A stretch of 64,000 nt of DNA from Pantanalinema sp. GBBB05 (GCA_016743235.1 VRZD01000004.1:124001-188000), one strand, 5' to 3'; numbered from the stretch's first letter, positions 46,240-56,072 are shown. Notes: generated from the sequence alone by a model not told the origin. Made by a program: numbers and translations.

Positions 46240-47574
46240 TCAAGCTTGTTGGAGACGAACCAGAGACACCAAGCGATCGCGTAAGGAGGTGACGGGAATC
46301 TGGCTAATCACGTCATAGGCAAAGGCATAGATCAGCAGTTTGCGGGCACTATCCGCATTAATGCCTCGACTTTGCAGATAGAACACTTCATCGTTATCTA
46401 GCTGGCTGACCGTAGCACCGTGGGCACATTTGACGTTATCAGCGGTGATCTCTAATTGGGGCTTCGTATCGACTCTGGCTTTAGGAGACAGTAAGAGATT
46501 CCGGCTCAGTTGCGCCGCATTGGTTAACTGGGCGGCTTTGGGTACAAAGATTTTGCCGTTAAACACCGCATGAGCGCGGTCATTAGCAATACATTTGTGA
46601 ACTTGATTACTGGTGCCGTGGGGTTTCGTGTAGGCGATCGTGCTGTGGGTATCTCCGACCTGGTCGCCTGTGATCATGGTCAGACCATGTAACTGAGTCT
46701 CGGTCTGTTCACCCGTCTGGTAAACCTCTAGATGATGCCGAGATAACTGACCACCTAAACTAACCGAAATGTTGCTATACCGAGAATCTCGCGCTTGAGA
46801 AACCGCCGTTTTACCAATATGAAACGCGGCTTCACTCTCCCGCTGAATTCTAGTATGGCTAACCTGAGCGTTCTCCTCAATCCAGATTTCCGTCACTGGA
46901 TTAGTGAAATACACCCCTTGATCGATCGCCACATAATCTTCAATCAGGGTTAGCTGGCTTCCTGCTTCCGCCACTACCAGACAACGGGGATGTGAGATCG
47001 TTGCCTCTTGTCCAGTTGTGACGAATAACAGGTGAATTGGCACTTCTACCTGCTGATGACGCGGTACAAGGATGACAGCTGCATCCGTCATGCTGGCAGT
47101 ATTTAGCACAGTAAAGACTTCTTCAGCACCGGGTTGTTTCGCCAGATAGTTCGCCAGTTTGGACTGGAGTGAGCCAGTCGCTGCTAAATTCCCGATCGTC
47201 ACGCCTGCTGGAATATCAGCCGTAGACGAGAGTTCTGGAGCATACTGACCATTGACAAAGACTAACCGACTATTCGCCGCTTCTGGCAAAAACCAGGCTT
47301 CCAGGTTCGTGGGAGCGATCGCCGATGCCGCTTGAAAATTCACTTGTAACAGGGGCGATAAGTCCGTGAATCGCCATTCTTCCTCTCTAGTCGAGGGAAT
47401 TGCTAATTCCTGCACTCTCGCTGCCGCCTGATCACGGGTAGATTGCAGACCAGCATTCGCTTCACTTAAGGGCGATCGCAGATTGAGTAATTGAGTCAAA
47501 TAAGCGGCGCGATCGACCTTGGTGGTAATACCCAAATTCCCTACTTCGGGGACGGTAGACACTTGAATCGTCAT
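46240..47574 (-). CDS. sufD: Fe-S assembly protein SufD
   Basis: 444 residues. It has the SufD N-terminal helical part ([14 protein letters not shown]) and the SufB/D beta-helix core ending in the conserved [18 protein letters not shown] and [13 protein letters not shown]. SufD pairs with SufB and two SufC subunits in the scaffold and is needed for iron entry. The sufC stop and sufD start overlap by four bases (ATGA). Confidence 0.97.
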   Translation of the reverse strand: MTIQVSTVPEVGNLGITTKVDRAAYLTQLLNLRSPLSEANAGLQSTRDQAAARVQELAIPSTREEEWRFTDLSPLLQVNFQAASAIAPTNLEAWFLPEAANSRLVFVNGQYAPELSSTADIPAGVTIGNLAATGSLQSKLANYLAKQPGAEEVFTVLNTASMTDAAVILVPRHQQVEVPIHLLFVTTGQEATISHPRCLVVAEAGSQLTLIEDYVAIDQGVYFTNPVTEIWIEENAQVSHTRIQRESEAAFHIGKTAVSQARDSRYSNISVSLGGQLSRHHLEVYQTGEQTETQLHGLTMITGDQVGDTHSTIAYTKPHGTSNQVHKCIANDRAHAVFNGKIFVPKAAQLTNAAQLSRNLLLSPKARVDTKPQLEITADNVKCAHGATVSQLDNDEVFYLQSRGINADSARKLLIYAFAYDVISQIPVTSLRDRLVSLVRLQQA

Positions 47575-48362
47575 CTTGCCCCTACCTCAACTGCCTCATC
47601 TTCGCGCACCCAGTCGTAGCCGCGTTCTTCCAATTCCAGTGCCAATTCCTTGCCACCCGTGGTGAGAATGCGTCCCGCTTCCATCACATGCACGTAGTCG
47701 GGAGTGATGTAATTGAGTAGACGCTGATAGTGCGTAATCATCAAGATGGCGTTATCCGGTGTCGTGAGTTGATTCACGCCATTAGCGACAATTTTCAGCG
47801 CATCAATATCTAACCCAGAATCGATTTCGTCTAAGATGCCGAGCTTAGGTTCCAGCAACGCCATTTGCAGAATCTCGTTGCGTTTTTTCTCACCACCGGA
47901 AAAGCCTTCATTTACACTGCGACTGAGGAATGCTTCATCCATTTTCAGCAACCCTAACTTAGTCTGCACTAACTCATCAAAGTCAAAGGCATCCAGTTCT
48001 TCCAACCCTTGATGCTGGCGACGGGCATTGTAGGCGACTCGGAGGAAATCTAAGTTGCTGACACCGGGAATTTCCAACGGATATTGGAAGGCGAGGAAAA
48101 CCCCTGATTTGGCGCGATCGTCCGGTTCCAAATCCAGTAAATTTTGTCCGAGAAACTCGACCGTTCCACCCGTGACCGTGTAATCGGGATGTCCAGCCAG
48201 AATTTTAGAAAACGTGCTTTTGCCCGAACCGTTGGGTCCCATGATGGCATGGATTTCCCCGGCTTTAATCTCCAGGGTTAACCCCTTCAAAATCGGTGTG
48301 CCATCCACTTCGGCGGTCAAATCCCGTACCGCCAAAATTACCTCGCTGTTCTCCCTAATCAT
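47571..48362 (-). CDS. sufC: Fe-S assembly ATPase SufC
   Basis: 263 residues, an ABC-type ATPase without membrane domain. Motifs: Walker [10 protein letters not shown], the signature [11 protein letters not shown], Walker [13 protein letters not shown], and the switch HYQRLLNYI. SufC powers the SufBCD scaffold. It is preceded by a 102-bp gap after sufB and overlaps sufD by four bases. Confidence 0.98.
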   Translation of the reverse strand: MIRENSEVILAVRDLTAEVDGTPILKGLTLEIKAGEIHAIMGPNGSGKSTFSKILAGHPDYTVTGGTVEFLGQNLLDLEPDDRAKSGVFLAFQYPLEIPGVSNLDFLRVAYNARRQHQGLEELDAFDFDELVQTKLGLLKMDEAFLSRSVNEGFSGGEKKRNEILQMALLEPKLGILDEIDSGLDIDALKIVANGVNQLTTPDNAILMITHYQRLLNYITPDYVHVMEAGRILTTGGKELALELEERGYDWVREDEAVEVGAR

Positions 48363-48464
48363 TGCCCTTCAAATACTCCTAACTGCATTGACGCGAATCT
48401 TGGTTGTTGGGTGTCATCCCTATTTCGCGATCGATGACACCCAAAGGTTGAAGCGGTTCGATGC

Positions 48465-49901
48465 TTAACCGACACTGCCTTCGAGCTTCAGGCTCAATAA
48501 GCGATCGGCTTCGACCGCAAATTCCATCGGCAGTTGGTTAAACACATCCTTACAGAAGCCGCTAATCATCATGGACACGGCATCTTCAGCCGAAATCCCC
48601 CGTTGCTGGAAGTAGAACAACTGGTCTTCGCCAATCTTAGACGTAGAGGCTTCGTGTTCTACCTTGCCGCTATTGTTCTGCACCTGGATGTAGGGGAAGG
48701 TATTGGCTTGGGCGTTGTCGCCAATCAGCATCGAGTCGCATTGGGAATAGTTACGTGCCCCCGTGGCTTTCGGACCAATCTTGACCAAGCCGCGATAGCT
48801 GTTTTTCGATTGTCCCGCCGAAATTCCTTTGGAAATAATCGTGCTGCGGGTGTTTTTGCCGATGTGGATCATCTTCGTGCCCGTATCGGCTTGTTGATGG
48901 TGATTAGTCAGTGCCACCGAATAGAATTCGCCGACTGAGTTATCGCCCACTAACACACAACTGGGATACTTCCAGGTAATCGCTGAACCCGTTTCCACCT
49001 GCGTCCAAGAAATCTTAGAATTCACGCCCTGGCACAGACCGCGTTTGGTGACAAAGTTGTAAATCCCGCCTTTGCCATTTGCATCTCCGGCATACCAGTT
49101 CTGGACGGTGGAGTATTTGATTTCGGCATTATCCAGTGCCACCAGTTCCACCACTGCCGCATGGAGCTGGTTGCTGTCATACATCGGAGCCGTACAGCCT
49201 TCCAGATAGCTGACCGAGCTACCTTCGTCTGCCACAATCAGGGTGCGCTCGAACTGTCCCGAATCACCATTATTAATCCGGAAGTAGGTAGACAGTTCCA
49301 TCGGGCATTTCGTGCCTTTGGGAATGTAGACAAACGAACCATCACTAAACACAGCTGAGTTGAGCGCCGCGAAGTAGTTATCCGCGATCGGGACGACACT
49401 GCCCAAATACTTCTGCACCAACTCGGGGTATTCTCGCAATGCCTCTGAGATTGAGCAGAAGATCACGCCTTGTTCGGCTAGCTTTTCTTTAAAGGTGGTG
49501 GCAACGGAAACGCTGTCAAAGATGGCATCGACGGCAACATTGGTGAGGCGTTTCTGTTCAGATAGGGGAATTCCCAGCTTTTCAAACGTATCTAGCAACT
49601 CCGGATCGACTTCATCCAAACTCTGCTTTTTCTCTTTCACCTTGGGGGCAGAGTAGTAGATGATATCCTGATAATCGATCGGGGGATAGGTCGCATGTTG
49701 CCAGGTTGGTTCCGTCATCTTCAGCCATTGGCGATAGGCTCGCAGGCGAAACTCCAGCATAAATTCCGGCTCTTCTTTCTTCGCCGAAATCAGCCGAATC
49801 ATGTCTTCATTTAGCCCCCGAGGAATCGTATCGGATTCAATATTGGTAATAAATCCGTATTTATAGGGCTGATTGACGAGGTTCTGAACAGTTGCGCTCA
49901 T
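48465..49901 (-). CDS. sufB: Fe-S scaffold protein SufB
   Basis: 478 residues, the main subunit on which clusters are built. Conserved blocks are [78 protein letters not shown], and [20 protein letters not shown]. Length is typical of cyanobacterial and plastid (Ycf24) forms. It follows ftrC by 82 bp, with no hairpin in the gap, so both may be on one transcript. Confidence 0.98.
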   Translation of the reverse strand: MSATVQNLVNQPYKYGFITNIESDTIPRGLNEDMIRLISAKKEEPEFMLEFRLRAYRQWLKMTEPTWQHATYPPIDYQDIIYYSAPKVKEKKQSLDEVDPELLDTFEKLGIPLSEQKRLTNVAVDAIFDSVSVATTFKEKLAEQGVIFCSISEALREYPELVQKYLGSVVPIADNYFAALNSAVFSDGSFVYIPKGTKCPMELSTYFRINNGDSGQFERTLIVADEGSSVSYLEGCTAPMYDSNQLHAAVVELVALDNAEIKYSTVQNWYAGDANGKGGIYNFVTKRGLCQGVNSKISWTQVETGSAITWKYPSCVLVGDNSVGEFYSVALTNHHQQADTGTKMIHIGKNTRSTIISKGISAGQSKNSYRGLVKIGPKATGARNYSQCDSMLIGDNAQANTFPYIQVQNNSGKVEHEASTSKIGEDQLFYFQQRGISAEDAVSMMISGFCKDVFNQLPMEFAVEADRLLSLKLEGSVG

Positions 49902-49983
49902 CGGTAGTGTTCTCTCAAGATCGAATGGGGATTTTGGATGGCGAGTTATGGACGTTCACGCCCCAAACCCGCCGATCGCAAAC

Positions 49984-50346
49984 CTAGTACTGATTTGTGA
50001 CTGCCCGGATTTGCTCAATATCAATGTCTTGACTGTCACCCGCAAAGTCGTTATCGGGGGTGAGGAAGAGCATACAGTGGCATTCTTTGCGCTCTCGCAT
50101 GGGCACACAGGGACAATTCCAGTAGGCGGCTGCCGCCTCCGCTTGCTTGTCTTCGTAGTGCCGACAGGGACACAAGGGCGCACCTAATTCATCTTTGTGC
50201 TTCGCTAGTCCCTCGATGACCACAGCCGTAACACCTGGATCAACGCAGAAAAACGTACCTGTGCGCTTGGCATAGGTTTCTGAGAAGTTCCTCATGGCTT
50301 CGAGGCTTTTTTCGGACGCTTGTTTGGTCTGAGTCTCTGAATTCAT
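49984..50346 (-). CDS. ftrC: Ferredoxin:thioredoxin reductase catalytic subunit
   Basis: 120 residues. Six cysteines in the family pattern, Cys59-Pro-Cys61, Cys78-Pro-Cys80 and Cys89-His-Cys91, hold the 4Fe-4S cluster and the redox disulfide; an additional Cys34 lies in the N-terminal helix region. The enzyme takes electrons from photosynthetic ferredoxin and reduces thioredoxin. Its gene is the first of the minus-strand cluster that continues with sufB, and two SufR-type operators lie upstream. The variable subunit FtrV is not in the window. Confidence 0.96.
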   Translation of the reverse strand: MNSETQTKQASEKSLEAMRNFSETYAKRTGTFFCVDPGVTAVVIEGLAKHKDELGAPLCPCRHYEDKQAEAAAAYWNCPCVPMRERKECHCMLFLTPDNDFAGDSQDIDIEQIRAVTNQY

Positions 50347-50392
50347 TGCGGCAGGACGACAATATTGAGGACGGGATTCTATATAATTAAAA

Positions 50393-50406
50393 CAACACGA
50401 TTGTTG
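50393..50406. promoter_or_regulatory. SufR operator site 1
   Basis: CAACACGATTGTTG is an exact match to the SufR operator CAAC-N6-GTTG. It lies 47 bp upstream of the ftrC ATG. SufR is a 4Fe-4S repressor that binds such sites between sufR and the suf operon in Synechocystis. Confidence 0.85.
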
Positions 50407-50432
50407 TTTAACTTCATTGTAAGGTACTTTAG

Positions 50433-50446
50433 CAACAATACTGTTG
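50433..50446. promoter_or_regulatory. SufR operator site 2
   Basis: CAACAATACTGTTG is a second exact CAAC-N6-GTTG match, 40 bp from the first (about four helical turns) and 58 bp before the sufR ATG. A pair of sites in the sufR upstream region is the known arrangement in Synechocystis. Confidence 0.85.
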
Positions 50447-50503
50447 TTTAATTAAAATTTTGATGGCGGATTTTTGTCTGTCAGCTTTAGCTCTGGAAAC
50501 AGA

Positions 50504-51172
50504 ATGACGACGACCCACCAGCCTTCGACCAAGCAAGACATCCTACATCATCTCTTAAAGCAGGGACGGGCAACTGCGCAAGAGTTGGCTGAAACTCTCC
50601 AAATCAGCCCCCAAGCCATTCGCCGCCACCTTAAGGATCTGGAAACCGAAGGGCTGATCGACCATGAAATTCTGCATGTGGGCATGGGTCGCCCCAACTA
50701 CCTCTATGCCCTCAGTGCTGCCGGTCGATCGCAGTTCCCTGATCGCTATGATGATTTTGCCGTTTCTCTATTAGACACCCTAGCGGAGACCGTTGGGAAG
50801 GATCAGGTCGGCTCAATTTTGCGCAAGCAATGGGAACGTAAGGCGATGGAATATCGCGATCGCATTGGGCAGGGTTCCTTCAAGGAGCGCGTGGCTCGTT
50901 TAGTGGAACTGCGCCGCACCGAAGGCTACATGACCGAGTGGTATGCCGTGGATGAAGCGAATGAAGCAGCGAGCGCCAGTGATAGCGACGATCGCTTTAT
51001 TCTGACGGAATATAATTGTGCTATCTCCCACATTGCTGAATCGTTTCCCAGCGTTTGCGGGCATGAATTAGAAATGTTCGCTGTCGCCCTGGATTGCTCG
51101 GTTGAACGGACTCATTGGCTGGTCAATGGCGAACATCGTTGCGGCTATTTGATTCAGCCGAAAGCCTCCTAG
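50504..51172 (+). CDS. sufR: Iron-sulfur regulator SufR
   Basis: 222 residues from the ATG at 50504; a TTG 30 bp upstream is less likely. Residues 6-70 form a DeoR/ArsR-like winged helix (QDILHHLLKQGRATAQELAETLQISPQAIRRHLKDLE). Four cysteines near the C-terminus bind the cluster; here they are spaced CX12CX12CX14C. With a 4Fe-4S cluster SufR represses suf and itself; loss of the cluster relieves repression. It is divergent from ftrC-sufBCDS, and its upstream region holds two perfect operators. Confidence 0.96.
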   Translation: MTTTHQPSTKQDILHHLLKQGRATAQELAETLQISPQAIRRHLKDLETEGLIDHEILHVGMGRPNYLYALSAAGRSQFPDRYDDFAVSLLDTLAETVGKDQVGSILRKQWERKAMEYRDRIGQGSFKERVARLVELRRTEGYMTEWYAVDEANEAASASDSDDRFILTEYNCAISHIAESFPSVCGHELEMFAVALDCSVERTHWLVNGEHRCGYLIQPKAS

Positions 51173-51190
51173 CTCCAGCGAGGTCGTTAG

Positions 51191-51724
51191 ATGTCCTTGA
51201 GCCAGCGCATTGCCGGAATGTTCATTGGGGTTACAGCTACTGCTGTGGGTGGTTTCCTGCTTGCCACGGTGTTAGGAAACTTTATCAGTGCGGTGGAAAC
51301 CGCCAACCATCAAGTTGAAACAGTTGGCAAGGTTGTCGCCTTACGCAAAGAAAAAGTGTGGCAATCAGGACGTCGATCGACGGTTTGGCAACAAAATAAA
51401 TACGTCACGAAGCAGTGTCCCGTGTTCCAATTTCAGCCCCCAACCGGAAAATCTGTACAGTCAATGGATTGTTTTCTCACGCCGTTAAAAATTGGGGACT
51501 CGGTTTATATTACCTATGATTCCAGAAATCCTGGTTCCGCTAGAGCCTCTGGCATCATGTACTCTACGGAGCATAGCCAGACCGTATTTTTTAGTGGCAT
51601 TCCGGTTGCGGGCGCTGGTTTTATTATCCTACTGGGTGCGGGAAGAATATTATTTGATGTGATTGGCTTAATCCACGATCGCCGCTTGGCGCAACAGAAT
51701 CTCTCAGACGAATTCAAGGAATAG
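51191..51724 (+). CDS. DUF3592 membrane protein
   Basis: 177 residues. Two membrane helices (about residues 8-30 and 135-155) flank an extracytoplasmic beta-rich domain. The DUF3592 traits are VETVGKVVALR, PVFQFQPPTGK, and GDSVYITYDSRNPGSARASG. Function of the family is unknown. It lies 18 bp after sufR and 3 bp before the next gene, so it may share a transcript with sufR; that does not imply a role in iron-sulfur metabolism. Confidence 0.82.
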   Translation: MSLSQRIAGMFIGVTATAVGGFLLATVLGNFISAVETANHQVETVGKVVALRKEKVWQSGRRSTVWQQNKYVTKQCPVFQFQPPTGKSVQSMDCFLTPLKIGDSVYITYDSRNPGSARASGIMYSTEHSQTVFFSGIPVAGAGFIILLGAGRILFDVIGLIHDRRLAQQNLSDEFKE

Positions 51725-51727
51725 TTG

Positions 51728-52105
51728 ATGCAACCACAGACCGAATTTCTCACTCCCGAAGAATGCGCTGAAGTGGATAAAGCTCTACTGACTTCGCACG
51801 ATAAATTCACCGCTAGAGTCGCCATTTACGCCCTGCGATCGCTGAAACAAATTGCGGCTCAATCGAATTGCGCGATCGCGGATTTAACCCCCGAACAAAT
51901 TGAAGATTGGATTTACCAAGATCCCAGTTTGCAAGAAGGCATCGATCGACAATTCAAACAATTCTTCTCCCGCTTAGTCATCTCCTCTCGAAAACCATTA
52001 GAACAAACCGCCACAGAAACAAAAACTCGCATTGAGGATTTAACCATTCCCCAAGTCGTCACCTGGTTTGAACACCAAGCCAAACTTAAACTTGAGCGTA
52101 ACTGA
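51728..52105 (+). CDS. Hypothetical helical protein
   Basis: 125 residues from the ATG at 51728. It is soluble and mostly helical with two similar acidic segments (IADLTPEQIEDWIYQDP and IEDLTIPQVVTWFEHQ). I recognise no domain. It starts three bases after the DUF3592 stop, so it is probably cotranslated with it. Confidence 0.72.
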   Translation: MQPQTEFLTPEECAEVDKALLTSHDKFTARVAIYALRSLKQIAAQSNCAIADLTPEQIEDWIYQDPSLQEGIDRQFKQFFSRLVISSRKPLEQTATETKTRIEDLTIPQVVTWFEHQAKLKLERN

Positions 52106-52112
52106 GAGAGAC

Positions 52113-52412
52113 TTAAGGGTAATTTCTGGAATTCATATAGTGAAGCATCTGATTATGCCAATCAAGCTCGCTATAGCTTTTTCCATGAGTTTCCAAAATC
52201 ACTTTTTCTGCCTCAAAGCTATCCACTGACCAGTCTGAATTGACATCTTCCAACTCTATACATTCTTCAAAAATTCTCCAAAGTTTATACCAATGTCTTT
52301 CTTTCAATTGTTTTGAATCGAGCCATAAATTGCAGTTATTATATTCATTCTCCAAGCTGCTAAAAATAGACTCTAGCCAGCTATTAAACTTTTCTTTTCT
52401 ACCTTTAGCCAT
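52113..52412 (-). CDS. Hypothetical protein, AT-rich
   Basis: 99 residues, acidic and rich in Trp, Glu, Asn and Ser, with no membrane segment or recognised domain. Its base composition is clearly more AT-rich than its neighbours and it lies 7 bp from a convergent gene, so it could be a recently acquired gene. ATG start and full-length open frame are consistent with coding, but there is no homology argument from the sequence alone. Confidence 0.55.
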   Translation of the reverse strand: MAKGRKEKFNSWLESIFSSLENEYNNCNLWLDSKQLKERHWYKLWRIFEECIELEDVNSDWSVDSFEAEKVILETHGKSYSELDWHNQMLHYMNSRNYP

Positions 52413-52547
52413 AGTGTGCAGTTTTTTAGGAGAAGTTTCTGGTTATATTCTAAGCAAAGCAATTGGGAATTAGCAGTTATCATTTACAGAAGCATTCAAC
52501 GCGCTTCAACATCCGCCGCTTTTACTCTTGGAACGAATCAAGAAAAA

Positions 52548-52599
52548 CCCCTCATTCTTCTACCATGACCTGAGTTAGACACAGTAGAACAATGAGGGG
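52548..52599 (-). terminator. Intrinsic terminator of pgk
   Basis: Arms at 52584-52599 and 52548-52563 pair at 15 of 16 positions (CCCCTCATT-TTCTAC type) with a 20-base loop. On the minus strand the stem is followed at once by TTTTTCT. It starts about 75 bp after the pgk stop codon. Confidence 0.88.
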
Positions 52600-52672
52600 A
52601 CGGAGTAACGCTTCAGAGAGATTTGTATCCGGCTAGCAATCCCACCTTGCCGCAACAAGATAGGTAGCGAAT

Positions 52673-53893
52673 TTACGCCTCATCTAGAGCCGCAATTCCA
52701 GGGAGTTCCTTGCCTTCCAGTAGTTCTAAGCTGGCACCACCACCAGTCGAAATGTGGCTCATTTGGTCAGCCACACCCACCTTTTCAACCGCCGCTACGG
52801 AGTCGCCACCGCCGATGATCGTGGTGGTTCCAGTTTTGGTCAAATCTGCCAGAGTCCGAGCGATCGCTTCTGTACCGACAGCAAACTTATCGAACTCGAA
52901 TACGCCCATGGGACCGTTCCAGATCACGCTCTTGCAGCTCGATAGGGCTTCTTGGAACACCTTCACAGAGTCGGGACCAATATCCAGACCCATCCAGCCA
53001 TCCGGAATTGCTTCCACACTAACGGTTTGGGAGTTGGCATCCGCCGCAAACTTGTCTGCGACCACCACATCCGTGGGTAGTAATAGTTCTACTCCTTTCT
53101 CCTTCGCCTTCACTTCGAGATTTCTGGCGAGTTCCACGAATTCGTTTTCGACCAAGGAATTACCCACGCTCAAACCACGAGCTTTGTAGAAGGTGAAGAT
53201 CATGCCACCGCCGATCAGCAGCTTATCGACCTTATCTAATAGGGTTTCGATCACGGTGATTTTGCTGGAGACTTTGGAACCACCGATGATTGCCGCTAAC
53301 GGACGCTGGGGAGTTTCGATCGCCGCTTGCAGATACTTCAGTTCCTTCTCGATCAGGAAGCCAGCCACCGAGGGCTTCAGGTAGTGAGTGACCCCTTCAG
53401 TAGAAGCATGGGCGCGGTGAGCTGTCCCGAACGCATCGTTAACATAGAGATCAGCAATGGAGGCGAGTTGCTTGGCAAATTCGGGATCATTCTTTTCTTC
53501 ACCAGGATGGAAGCGAACGTTCTCCAGCAGGAGCACATCCCCATTCTGCATCGCGGCAACCTTAGCAGCGACATCATCGCCAATGCAATCATCGGTCTTC
53601 ACCACAGGCTTACCCAGCAGTTCCGACAGCCGATTGGCAACCGGAGTCAGCCGAAACTTGTCTGCCACCCGTGACGCAAAATCATCACCCTTGGGACGAC
53701 CGAAGTGGCTGCTCAGAATCACTTTGGCACCTTTGGAGGTCAATTCTTGAATTGTCGGCAGAGCCGCCCGAATCCGCGTATCGTCAGTAATATTAAGCTG
53801 TCCATCTAAAGGAACGTTAAAATCTGCCCGGACCAGAACCCGCTTTCCAGATAGGTCACCAGACGATAAGTTTGCTACAGTCTTCTTGGGCAC
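52673..53893 (-). CDS. pgk: Phosphoglycerate kinase
   Basis: 406 residues, the glycolysis and Calvin-cycle enzyme converting 3-phosphoglycerate and ATP to 1,3-bisphosphoglycerate. Conserved: [69 protein letters not shown], and [12 protein letters not shown]. The GTG start is fixed by AGGAGG at 53902-53907, eight bases upstream. A strong terminator follows. Length is normal. Confidence 0.98.
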   Translation of the reverse strand: MPKKTVANLSSGDLSGKRVLVRADFNVPLDGQLNITDDTRIRAALPTIQELTSKGAKVILSSHFGRPKGDDFASRVADKFRLTPVANRLSELLGKPVVKTDDCIGDDVAAKVAAMQNGDVLLLENVRFHPGEEKNDPEFAKQLASIADLYVNDAFGTAHRAHASTEGVTHYLKPSVAGFLIEKELKYLQAAIETPQRPLAAIIGGSKVSSKITVIETLLDKVDKLLIGGGMIFTFYKARGLSVGNSLVENEFVELARNLEVKAKEKGVELLLPTDVVVADKFAADANSQTVSVEAIPDGWMGLDIGPDSVKVFQEALSSCKSVIWNGPMGVFEFDKFAVGTEAIARTLADLTKTGTTTIIGGGDSVAAVEKVGVADQMSHISTGGGASLELLEGKELPGIAALDEA

Positions 53894-54141
53894 CGAACCA
53901 ACCTCCTGAATAAGTCTTTTTACCTATCCGTATTTTCCATGATTTTGAGCCATCAGGAAATGAGTAATTGAAATATTTCTTAAAAAATCTCCAATCTGGA
54001 GTTATTGATCCGGGGTCAAACCCCGATGCTCTGGTCTAGCGATAATCCCTGATTATGAGAAATCGATCGCTACTCCTAAAATGACTAATCAGAGCGAACC
54101 CATCAAGCAAAAGTTTTATTGAGCACTGGGAGATAACCGTC

Positions 54142-54549
54142 ATGTTCAAAACGATCCTGTTCCCGATCGACCAAAGCCGCGAATCTCGGCAAGCTGCCGA
54201 AATGGTTGCTAACCTGGTAAAGCTGCACAGTAGCCGTCTGATCATTTTGTCAGTTGTAGAAACCTCAGAAGAAGTGGCAGAGGCTAGCGATGTCATGGCT
54301 TCTCCCCAAGCGATCGCGGAATTATTGGAAAGCGCTAAAACCCTGTTTTCTCAGCAAGGCATTGAAGCCGAAGCCGTAGAACGGGAAGGTAAGCCCGCCT
54401 TTACCATTTGTGATGTGGCGGATGAAATGGACGCAGAACTCATTGTGATGGGCTGCCGGGGTATGGGACTGACTGAAGAAGGAGCGGCTGAAAGTGTTAC
54501 CAACCGGGTGATTAATCTCTCTCCGTGCCCCGTATTGATCGTGCCGTAG
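54142..54549 (+). CDS. Universal stress protein (UspA family)
   Basis: 135 residues, one Usp domain. It opens with FKTILFPIDQSRES (the conserved Asp of the nucleotide site) and ends with VMGCRGMGLTEEG and NLSPCPVLIVP. The usual ATP-binding loop G-X2-G-X9-G(S/T) is only partly kept (GCRGMGLTEEGAAES), so ATP binding is uncertain. It is followed after 17 bp by the NERD-domain gene on the same strand. Confidence 0.93.
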   Translation: MFKTILFPIDQSRESRQAAEMVANLVKLHSSRLIILSVVETSEEVAEASDVMASPQAIAELLESAKTLFSQQGIEAEAVEREGKPAFTICDVADEMDAELIVMGCRGMGLTEEGAAESVTNRVINLSPCPVLIVP

Positions 54550-54566
54550 TCATAAAGTGATGTGAT

Positions 54567-55244
54567 ATGCCCCGTGCCGGAAAAAATGTGCGCATCCTGG
54601 CATTCCGTCGCCGGAGCAAAGCGATGCAATTCTTTCTGGCAACAGGTGTCTTGCTGGTGCTACCGATCGGGCTGTATTGGCTAGCCCAGCAGTTATTAGT
54701 TACGGTTCGGTTGGCTAATGCCGCCACGATCGCGCCTTTAGTTTTCTGGCTCTATCCCATCTGTCTCGCGATCGCGGGATACACCGGATATCGAGGGGTT
54801 TACCTATGGAAACGGGCGAACCATGCCGACCAGGGAGCCAGAGCCGAAGAAGAGATTGCCCACCTATTGGAGTCGCTGAAACCTAGAGGATGGCAGATCG
54901 AATACGGTGTACAAGATCGACAGGTCGGTGATGTCGATGTGTTTCTGATTTCGCCGCAGGGCAAGGCGTACACGATCGATGTCAAATCCCACCGGGGCTA
55001 TGTGTTTGCCCAGCAGAATCAGCTTTATCGCAAATTAGGACAGACCACAGTTTCGTTTGAAAAGGATTTTCTCAGTCAGGCTAAGCGACAAGCCGTGGTG
55101 ATGAAAGAGCGACGAGGACTGAAATTTGTCACGCCAGTGATTGTGTTCTCCGATGCCACCGTGAATATCATGAGCAACCCGATCGCGGGAGTCCATGTTC
55201 TACATCGCCACAACTTATTGGACTGTTTACGCGCCCTAGAGTAA
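54567..55244 (+). CDS. NERD-domain membrane protein
   Basis: 225 residues. Two membrane helices (about residues 20-40 and 52-72) precede a NERD domain (about 88-200). Visible restriction-fold residues are Glu in GARAEEEIAH, GDVDVFL and IDVKSH, which match the E-D-xK set of nuclease-related domains. Activity on nucleic acid is possible but unproven; NERD proteins are found in plasmids and defence loci and also as housekeeping membrane proteins. It is likely cotranscribed with the UspA gene. Confidence 0.83.
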   Translation: MPRAGKNVRILAFRRRSKAMQFFLATGVLLVLPIGLYWLAQQLLVTVRLANAATIAPLVFWLYPICLAIAGYTGYRGVYLWKRANHADQGARAEEEIAHLLESLKPRGWQIEYGVQDRQVGDVDVFLISPQGKAYTIDVKSHRGYVFAQQNQLYRKLGQTTVSFEKDFLSQAKRQAVVMKERRGLKFVTPVIVFSDATVNIMSNPIAGVHVLHRHNLLDCLRALE

Positions 55245-55393
55245 GGCAAAGACTCTGAACCAGAGTGATACCATATCCCTAATTAGGATGTTAGAAATAA
55301 CTTTAAAATCTCTAGTACCAAAAACAACTTATTGAGAATTTAAACTAGGATTGTATTAATGTTTTGAGTGCGAAAACGCAAGGAGACAAAGTG

Positions 55394-55624
55394 ATGACAA
55401 TAGACACAGAAATCCTACAGACCATCACTCAAATGCCTGACCCCCTAAAACAGGAAGTCTTACATTATGCCAAGTATTTGATTAAAAACTATTCAGAATC
55501 TAAATCTGGAGAGAAGCAACTCGCCCAAAAACGCCGAGCGGGTATCTTGAAAGGTACTTTTGTGTTGCCACTCCCCGATGATTTTGACGAACCTCTCGAA
55601 GACTTTAAAGAGTATATGGAATGA
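55394..55624 (+). CDS. DUF2281 antitoxin-like protein (VapB type)
   Basis: 76 residues from the ATG at 55394, with AAGGAG at 55380-55385 as ribosome site; a GTG at 55391 is an equally placed alternative, while the TTG at 55364 is not credible. It has the DUF2281 opening MTIDTEILQTITQMPDPLKQEVLHYAKYL and a C-terminal acidic tail (DDFDEPLEDFKEYME) that could block the toxin active site. It overlaps the PIN toxin gene by four bases (ATGA). Confidence 0.85.
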   Translation: MTIDTEILQTITQMPDPLKQEVLHYAKYLIKNYSESKSGEKQLAQKRRAGILKGTFVLPLPDDFDEPLEDFKEYME

Positions 55625-56007
55625 GCCAATTTCTTCTAGATACTCATACCTTTATCTGGCTCACTGAAGATTCTCCCAACCTTCCAGATGATTTGAGAGA
55701 AATGATTAACGTTGCGGATTTAGTCTATGTTAGTATTGCTAGCCTCTGGGAAATTTCAATTAAATTAAAGCTCGGCAAGTTATCACTTAAACAAAGTTAT
55801 GAATCAATTGGGACAACGATTGCTAGTTCTGACATTCTTTTGCTACCAATTGCCTTTGAAGATACAGTCCAACTACTAAACTTACCGCTACATCACAGCG
55901 ATCCTTTTGATCGAATTCTGATTGCACAAGCTATCAATCACTCTCTGATCATGATTAGCACTGATAAAAAGTTTGATGCTTATCCAGTTCAGCGAGTGTG
56001 GGCATGA
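55621..56007 (+). CDS. PIN-domain toxin (VapC type)
   Basis: 128 residues, one PIN domain. The acidic metal-binding residues are seen in LLDTHTFIWL (Asp7), SLWEISIKL (Glu42) and HHSDPFDRIL, with a final Asp in MISTDKKFD. PIN toxins of this kind cut tRNA or rRNA. The preceding antitoxin overlaps it by four bases, forming a type II toxin-antitoxin pair. Both are full length. Confidence 0.92.
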   Translation: MSQFLLDTHTFIWLTEDSPNLPDDLREMINVADLVYVSIASLWEISIKLKLGKLSLKQSYESIGTTIASSDILLLPIAFEDTVQLLNLPLHHSDPFDRILIAQAINHSLIMISTDKKFDAYPVQRVWA

Positions 56008-56072
56008 GTACAGCAAAAAGCTGCTTTACAGTAGTCAAATTTGTCACCCGCTGAATATAAACATTGGCATCA

